Shown: positions 63,370-64,000 of the stretch, in pieces | Layout of the letters: each line of letters begins with the position of its first letter | Numbering within the stretch: the stretch's first letter is position 1 | Source: Olegusella massiliensis | GTDB lineage: Bacteria; Actinomycetota; Coriobacteriia; Coriobacteriales; Atopobiaceae | Direction of reading: 5' to 3' | Assembly (NCBI RefSeq): GCF_900078545.1 | Contig: NZ_FLLS01000002.1 | Coordinates: forward strand, 930,001 to 994,000 | DNA: 64,000 bases | Notes under the pieces: model-generated | Told to the model about the DNA's origin: nothing | Seen by the model: only the letters and a program-made list of their open reading frames with translations | Databases searched by the model: none | Position numbers and translations under genes: made by a program

Positions 63370-63638
63370 CATGTATCCCTAAAGTTGCGTTGTGCTGTTT
63401 GCCGTTGTAACCAAAGCTTTTACCCATTATGGAGCTTACTGTGCATCTGCGCTACTGAAAGTGAGTATCGAGCGGGGTGCGGGTGGTGCAAAGATGTGAA
63501 AAAAAGGTCATTTCATGGTGGATTGAATTGCAGGGCAAAAGGGTATTTCTTATCACGAAGATGCGGTACTCATCTTTTAAAGCTAAAAATTTGCTAGCGT
63601 AGTGCTGTCTCAAAACAAGCAAAACGAAGGAGTTATCC

Positions 63639-64000
63639 ATGAAGTTTCAGGATATGCCCTATGAGCGTCCCGATTTGGCAAAGATCAAAGCAGATATCAG
63701 TGCATTGACAGAACGCTTTGCCAATGCGAGTAGCTTTGAGGAAGCAGAGAAAGTCTTTCTAGAAAAAGATCAACTCGCCGGTCACATTTTGACCTTACAG
63801 ACCCTTGTTGAGATTCGCCACTCAATCAACACGCTTGACGAGTTTTACGATAAAGAGCAGCAGTTCTGGAATGATGCATCCCCTGAGATTGAGGAAGCTG
63901 ATGATGCTTGGAGTGCAGCTCTTCTTGCCTCGTCCTTCCGTCCTGAGTTTGAGGCAAAGTATGGCACGCTCATTTTTGATAAAGCTGAGCAGGATCGCCG
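63639..64000 (+). CDS. pepF: M3-family oligoendopeptidase F, N-terminal part (truncated by window)
   Basis: The first 120 residues begin MKFQDMPYERPDLAKIK and continue LEKDQLAGHILTLQTLVEIRHSIN...DEFYDKEQQFWNDASPE, the known N-terminus of M3 family oligoendopeptidases; the HEXXH zinc site lies beyond the window edge. GAAGGAG precedes ATG 63639 by about six bases. Cytoplasmic peptide degradation is the expected role. Confidence 0.9.
   Translation, partial: MKFQDMPYERPDLAKIKADISALTERFANASSFEEAEKVFLEKDQLAGHILTLQTLVEIRHSINTLDEFYDKEQQFWNDASPEIEEADDAWSAALLASSFRPEFEAKYGTLIFDKAEQDR

Overview
The window is a chromosomal segment of moderate GC, densely coding, with short intergenic gaps. Gene content points to a Coriobacteriia-type actinobacterium, probably Atopobiaceae (Atopobium, Lancefieldella or Olsenella relatives). 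The reasons are a membrane-embedded LuxR-type regulator, a complete glycogen operon with paired GlgC/GlgD, type III pantothenate kinase, an archaeal-type S-adenosylhomocysteine hydrolase, rubrerythrin, and an LPXTG-anchored C1 protease. The lineage is an inference from gene content; no ribosomal RNA is present.

Layout. 1-6020: an accessory locus with a LuxR regulator (cut by the window edge), two paralogous membrane-anchored proteins flanking a small secreted protein, a two-permease ABC-2 transporter with its ATPase, and a third anchored protein. A 95-bp direct repeat and a relic of a second LuxR gene show that it grew by tandem duplication. 6193-9266: thioredoxin, an unknown protein and pgi. 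9304-11083: a nuclease-like orphan and a 547-bp spacer holding a perfect 19-bp inverted repeat. 11084-19389: a CydDC-like ABC exporter, a Cof-type phosphatase, adenine deaminase, a Gfo/Idh oxidoreductase, the SRP RNA and a DedA protein. 19607-22412: a TrpXYZ-type ABC importer. 22577-25793: a low-molecular-weight phosphatase, a Mbeg1-like hydrolase and a MATE pump.

25824-31340: two convergent cassettes, each pairing an S-adenosylhomocysteine-hydrolase-family protein with a nucleoside-deaminase-type amidohydrolase and separated by a perfect bidirectional terminator. One hydrolase looks normal. The other has altered substrate-pocket motifs. 31640-34425: a polar amino acid ABC importer. 34548-38618: dnaX, a membrane protein, recR and ybaB. 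38781-44621: tRNA-Asp, an unusual HhH-GPD glycosylase, rubrerythrin, a large cell-wall cysteine protease and nth. 44812-56885: glgB-glgP-glgC-glgD-glgA followed by a GH13-GH77 fusion, which together cover synthesis and breakdown of glycogen. 57050-64000: xth, a sirtuin, a folP-folK fusion with an eroded DHPS half, coaX, ribosomal protein L31 with a long Ala/Lys tail, an anchored protein, and the start of a pepF-like peptidase.

The best candidates for something undescribed are the left-edge secreted-protein/ABC locus, the mirrored SAH-type cassettes with a divergent paralog, the degenerate DHPS-HPPK fusion and the HhH-GPD glycosylase with a Glu in place of the catalytic Asp. The window contains no CRISPR array, intact insertion sequence or prophage that I could see.
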